Shown here: one piece after another, positions 35,001-37,504 of the stretch
Layout: every line of letters begins with the position of its first letter
Numbering within the stretch: position 1 is the first letter of the stretch
DNA from: Flavobacteriia bacterium
GTDB lineage: Bacteria; Bacteroidota; Bacteroidia; Flavobacteriales_D; Crocinitomicaceae
Assembly: GCA_947462925.1 (NCBI GenBank)
Contig: CANHQP010000035.1
Location: 1-37,504, forward strand
Direction of reading: 5' to 3'
DNA length: 37,504 nucleotides
Program-made: the position numbers and the translations under genes
The notes under the pieces: generated by a model
What the model saw: only the letters and a program-made list of their open reading frames with translations
Databases searched by the model: none
Told to the model about the DNA's origin: nothing

Positions 35001-36515
35001 ACAACAATATCAACTACCAATAATTCAGGTTTTATCTATGGTATTTTATCTTTTAATTCACAACTCAATTTATACAACAATTTAATTGGTGATCTAACAG
35101 CACCGTCTGCAACTGATGCTTCGCCATTGTACAATCCACCTATTTGCGGAGTATCTCTAAATGGTGTAACTAATAACCTCTATAACAACACAATTTATCT
35201 GAATGCAACAAGCATTGGGGCGAATTTCACAACTTATGGTATTTACGCTCAAACTTCAGGAGTTACTACCAACCTAATGAATAATATGGTGATCAATACC
35301 TCTACAGCGAATGGTACAGGTAAAACCGTAGCTTATGGAAGGTCAGACAACAATCTTGCTACATACGGGTCGGCCTCCAATAAAAACCTGTTCTTTACAG
35401 GAATAGCACCAGCTAACTTCATCTTTAGCGGCGGCAGTTCGAATGCTTCGGATCTTTCGGCTTTTCAAACTATGGTTGCACCGAGGGATGCAAATTCCAT
35501 CACCGAAACATCTATTATCCCTTCAAGTTATTTTGAATCAACGGATCCTGAAAATATGCATTATCTTCGTCCGGTCACCGGGACAAGTGGAGCAGATAGT
35601 GTTGGTGAGGTATTATCCCAATTCACGGATGATTTTGCAGGAACAATTCGCGGAAATTTTTGGGATATCGGTGCCTGGGAATTCTCAGATGTCCTAAACC
35701 CTGTCTTGGTGCTTTCAGGTTCGCCTGCTGCAATGACGACTTGTGAAGGGAATGCCTCTGCAGAAACGATCTTTACGGTTCAGGGCAATTTCCTTACAGC
35801 GGATCTTCTTTTAACTGCGCCGAACGGATTTGAAATTTCGTTGCAACAGTCAACTGGTTATACCAATTCCATAACGCTTCCTCAAACAGGTGGTTCGGTG
35901 CCATCGACAATCATATATATTCGACTGTCGGCACTGGCTTTAGGAAACTACTCCAATGCTTCGGTTACCTGCACCAGCGCTTCAACTTCGCAAACAATAC
36001 TGGTAAATGGTGATGCATTTGCTCTACCGGCTGCACCTCAAATCAGCGCCTCAGGCCCAACGACCTTTTGTGCGGGTGGTTCTGTTATGCTAACCTCTAG
36101 TATGACAAACGGGAACTCCTGGAGTACTGGAGAAACTGGACCATCTATTACGGTTGACACTTCAGGCGCATACACCGTTTCTTATACCGATGCATCAGGT
36201 TGTTCAGCAACTTCATCACCAGTAAATGTAGTGGTGAATGATTGCGCAAGTCTAAACGAACTTACTTCGAATGATGGCGCAGTGTATCCGAACCCATTTA
36301 GCACATCTGTGAATCTTGCGCTCAATTACGAAACAGAAATTGAATCCATCCGAATTTTTGATGTGAACGGTAAGGATGTGAACTTTGACCGCTGGAGCTG
36401 GACGCAGGAAGGTGGACTAATTCAAGTTAACCTCAGCAATCTAACTGCAGGTAGCTATTTAATGCATGCTACAACGACCAATGGTACGTCTGTTTTTCGA
36501 ATGGCTAAGTATTAA
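32097..36515 (+). CDS. Giant parallel beta-helix surface protein with T9SS type A sorting domain
   Basis: A 1472-residue protein with a signal peptide (about residues 1-30; [20 protein letters not shown]). A long right-handed beta-helix follows (about 90-1190), rich in NN/YNN turns ([25 protein letters not shown]). A module of about 68 residues (498-566: [31 protein letters not shown]) interrupts the helix. After that come a beta-sandwich (about 1199-1315), an Ig-like repeat (about 1316-1388; [20 protein letters not shown]) and the T9SS C-terminal domain (about 1390-1472; [16 protein letters not shown]). It should be exported by T9SS and attached to the surface. Function is unknown; adhesin or polysaccharide-binding is plausible. 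A companion LamG protein gene follows 75 bp downstream. Confidence 0.88.
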   Translation: MNRILTNLFSRFLSIGVFSILVCSGNGFSQLTGSINVGSGQTYTSLTNPGGLFSAINTSGLSDNLIVTISTDLISETGLVTLNQWTTGAAYTIMIKPAGQRMISGTLSGGALIHFNGADNVVVDGLNDGLNSLTVTNYSTDLSDFTSTIRFSNDATNNTIKNCVVLGSSRFTQTGTILLSNGISSGNDGNILMNNAIGASSPGAEPTNAITSKGTSVSVSNDNIQVTGNHVYNWFNSGAGGANAINIPSEGSSGWIISGNRFFQTTAKTFASRMPMRAIFINTPNGGNYTIANNIIGYSSASETGMLTLTNTYNSSVSTNYSGTFHAIDVQVSNSASSVIQGNTVNNVTITSTSVNENLTETNGGVAFAGILVRNGAVSIGGVSPSLGNMIGNMNSIASSGSGIYVAKNAAGSTDANVLGICLASSSNCLIQNNAVGAVGTVPADPTTLGWTAQYGGGLGYRVYAIHLFGGTGNHSVLSNRIGGNVPGSIALNMQSAVFTGSITGTTLTVSSLASGSISVGQKIYANGVPGGRTILTFGTGTGGVGTYTLNSQANNPAAPTTVMTSGHDAQANLLGIYAAQSSGALSLGVSGLGNTIKNLSLDAVNGYLLGIQHSGIGAGSHQMSYNDLDSLLMPRATYNNYCYLLMTAGASNIADVSINNNSFGSEVFSSGGAGNYFGIYTAGSGPLNQTISNNTFANMIIPISQINPYDVNYGGLVALIFNNNTIPANGSKITQNNTVSGLTIPSAVSWNSPRFYGYYDMGTHPSTAVIDISGNNFSNISLATSGFVSFIRSNGVGSPTQNIYNNVISNITTNGWGSKYIDINGTGSTAATAANIYNNQIFNINIPNGANGHSIISLGNKVNYANIHDNTISDITMATSWSGSLSGIYYEGQTSTLNGKVYRNIIKNLNASGTNEVTILGIYHDGPGGADIYSNTINGLKATGNGSYACGMRLGSSGNLNLYNNKITTISTTNNSGFIYGILSFNSQLNLYNNLIGDLTAPSATDASPLYNPPICGVSLNGVTNNLYNNTIYLNATSIGANFTTYGIYAQTSGVTTNLMNNMVINTSTANGTGKTVAYGRSDNNLATYGSASNKNLFFTGIAPANFIFSGGSSNASDLSAFQTMVAPRDANSITETSIIPSSYFESTDPENMHYLRPVTGTSGADSVGEVLSQFTDDFAGTIRGNFWDIGAWEFSDVLNPVLVLSGSPAAMTTCEGNASAETIFTVQGNFLTADLLLTAPNGFEISLQQSTGYTNSITLPQTGGSVPSTIIYIRLSALALGNYSNASVTCTSASTSQTILVNGDAFALPAAPQISASGPTTFCAGGSVMLTSSMTNGNSWSTGETGPSITVDTSGAYTVSYTDASGCSATSSPVNVVVNDCASLNELTSNDGAVYPNPFSTSVNLALNYETEIESIRIFDVNGKDVNFDRWSWTQEGGLIQVNLSNLTAGSYLMHATTTNGTSVFRMAKY

Positions 36516-36536
36516 GGCAACCAGCACGAAGTTATG

Positions 36537-36559
36537 TTGGTTCAATTTGATTGAACTAA
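36537..36559 (+). terminator. Hairpin between the two surface-protein genes
   Basis: TTGGTTCAA (36537-36545) pairs with TTGAACTAA (36551-36559) over nine pairs with one G-U, around loop TTTGA. It lies 21 bp after the stop of the beta-helix gene and 31 bp before the next ATG. The following sequence is only moderately T-rich, so it may be a weak terminator or RNA-processing site that lowers expression of the next gene. Confidence 0.4.
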
Positions 36560-36590
36560 TTATCTGTTTCTAAAATTTAAAATAAGAGTA

Positions 36591-37504
36591 ATGCGTTTTG
36601 TAGCTACAAATGTTTTTTCATGCAAGCTTGGTTTCTGTATGGGGCTGTTGGTGTTGTCTTTGTTTTTGCAACCTGATTTGATTGCCCAGAATAACGACCT
36701 GACTTTTACCAGCGCTAGTACTTATGCTAGTGTAGCTAATACTGTTACAGATTTGAACTCAGCAACCCTTACTATTGAGGCTTGGATTTATCCGACTGCA
36801 TGGAGACCATCTGAATGGCAAGGATCAATCATTAACAAAGAAGGGACCAACGCAGGTTATTTTCTTAGATGCGGTAACAACGGAGCATTGACTTTTGGTT
36901 TTGGAAAAAGCGGTGGTTTTAATTTTGTAACAGTTGCTGCTGCACTAAAGCTTAATACTTGGCAGCATGTGTCGGCTGTAATTAATGGAACCAATTGTTA
37001 TCTATACAGAAATGGAGTTCTCGTGGGCACTGGCACCACGCCTGCGGCTTATGTCCCATCCACTTTACCCCTTGAAATAGGAAGGAGTAATATTGATTTT
37101 AATCGATATTTTATTGGTAAAATCGATGAAGTACGCATTTGGAAAACAGCTCTTACTGCGCAAGTTATTAGGGATTGGTCAACTAAAACGGTGAGTAGTT
37201 GCCATCCTAATTTTGGCAATCTAGTGGGTTATTACGAGTGTAATAATACTTCTTCAGGTGTGTTGACTGCCACTGCAGGAAGCAATGGTACAGTTCAAAA
37301 CGCCACCTATGCTTCTTCAAGCTCTCCGATATTTCCGTGGTCTTATCCGCAGGTAAGTAACTCAGGTTGTAGTGGAAATTTAATTGCATCCGGTCTTGCT
37401 CCAGGCGGTCAGGGAAGCAATACTTCTGGAGTGCTTACTTTAAATGGAACTAACCAATATGTGACTTTGAATGGAATTAATAACCTTTCCGGTTCTCAAA
37501 TAAC
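36591..37504 (+). CDS. Secreted LamG-domain protein, 5' part (runs off the window)
   Basis: From the ATG at 36591 an open frame runs to the edge (304 codons seen). A signal peptide of about 32 residues contains GLLVLSLFLQPDLIAQ. A LamG/concanavalin-like jelly-roll follows at about 40-200: ATLTIEAWIYPTAW, then LNTWQHVSAVINGTNCYLYR, then LEIGRS and FIGKIDEVRIWKTAL. A second LamG-like domain starts near the edge (LTLNGTNQYVTLNGINNL). Such modules bind glycans or proteins, and a T9SS tail may lie beyond the window. Its start is close to the beta-helix gene, so the two may be one operon of surface proteins. Confidence 0.85.
   Translation, partial: MRFVATNVFSCKLGFCMGLLVLSLFLQPDLIAQNNDLTFTSASTYASVANTVTDLNSATLTIEAWIYPTAWRPSEWQGSIINKEGTNAGYFLRCGNNGALTFGFGKSGGFNFVTVAAALKLNTWQHVSAVINGTNCYLYRNGVLVGTGTTPAAYVPSTLPLEIGRSNIDFNRYFIGKIDEVRIWKTALTAQVIRDWSTKTVSSCHPNFGNLVGYYECNNTSSGVLTATAGSNGTVQNATYASSSSPIFPWSYPQVSNSGCSGNLIASGLAPGGQGSNTSGVLTLNGTNQYVTLNGINNLSGSQI

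Noticed and set aside
1..37504. CRISPR array, insertion sequence or known defence system
   Set aside because: I saw no regular direct repeats with spacers, no transposase and no recognisable defence genes anywhere in the window.

Overview
The window looks like a chromosomal segment of a Bacteroidota bacterium, most likely a marine or freshwater member of the Flavobacteriales. Three lines of evidence point there. At least two secreted proteins end in a type IX secretion (T9SS) sorting domain. Several promoters match the Bacteroidota pattern (TTG about 19 bp upstream of TAnnTTTG). The base composition is AT-rich, and the window carries gene sets typical of that group: EnvC-like, DUF4292, LytS/LytTR with TPRs, and Wzi/RemB-like outer-membrane proteins. 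I cannot fix the family or genus without a search.

Left part (1-14281), mostly core functions. The 5' part of recA is followed by a bcp peroxiredoxin, both on the minus strand, and then by asnS on the plus strand. A minus-strand pair encodes a 1027-residue periplasmic TPR protein and a plug-less outer-membrane barrel. Divergent from it is ftsE, which starts with GTG. Next come a structured intergenic repeat, a small holin-like membrane gene pair, a three-helix membrane protein and a secreted VWA-type protein. tRNA-Ser(GGA) follows, with two tandem duplications of its 3' end and terminator. A lipoprotein-tatD-ansA operon closes this part.

Middle (14322-28644). A PLP aminotransferase and an omega-amidase overlap by 13 nt and look like a transaminase/amidase pair for glutamine-dependent transamination. 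Then come a monocistronic T9SS cargo gene with a clear terminator, a flavin reductase-like gene and two translationally coupled outer-membrane barrel paralogues. A tight five-gene operon follows: dut, a sugar nucleotidyltransferase, a TPR lipoprotein, a DUF4292-like lipoprotein and a degenerate EnvC-like M23 protein. It links nucleotide hygiene and sugar activation to cell-envelope assembly. It converges on maf and a ferritin gene.

Right part (28871-37504), more accessory in character. A LytS-type histidine kinase with a TPR sensor region and its LytTR regulator are divergent from a 1472-residue parallel beta-helix T9SS protein. A LamG-domain secreted protein follows and runs off the window. 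The arrangement suggests, but does not prove, that the two-component system controls the surface proteins.

The observations I would follow first are these: the tRNA-Ser-derived tandem units, which seem to preserve a pairing that re-uses the tRNA T-stem; the pseudoknot-capable repeat behind ftsE; the two perfect dyads near recA and at 9647-9662; and the phage-type module inserted in the beta-helix protein.
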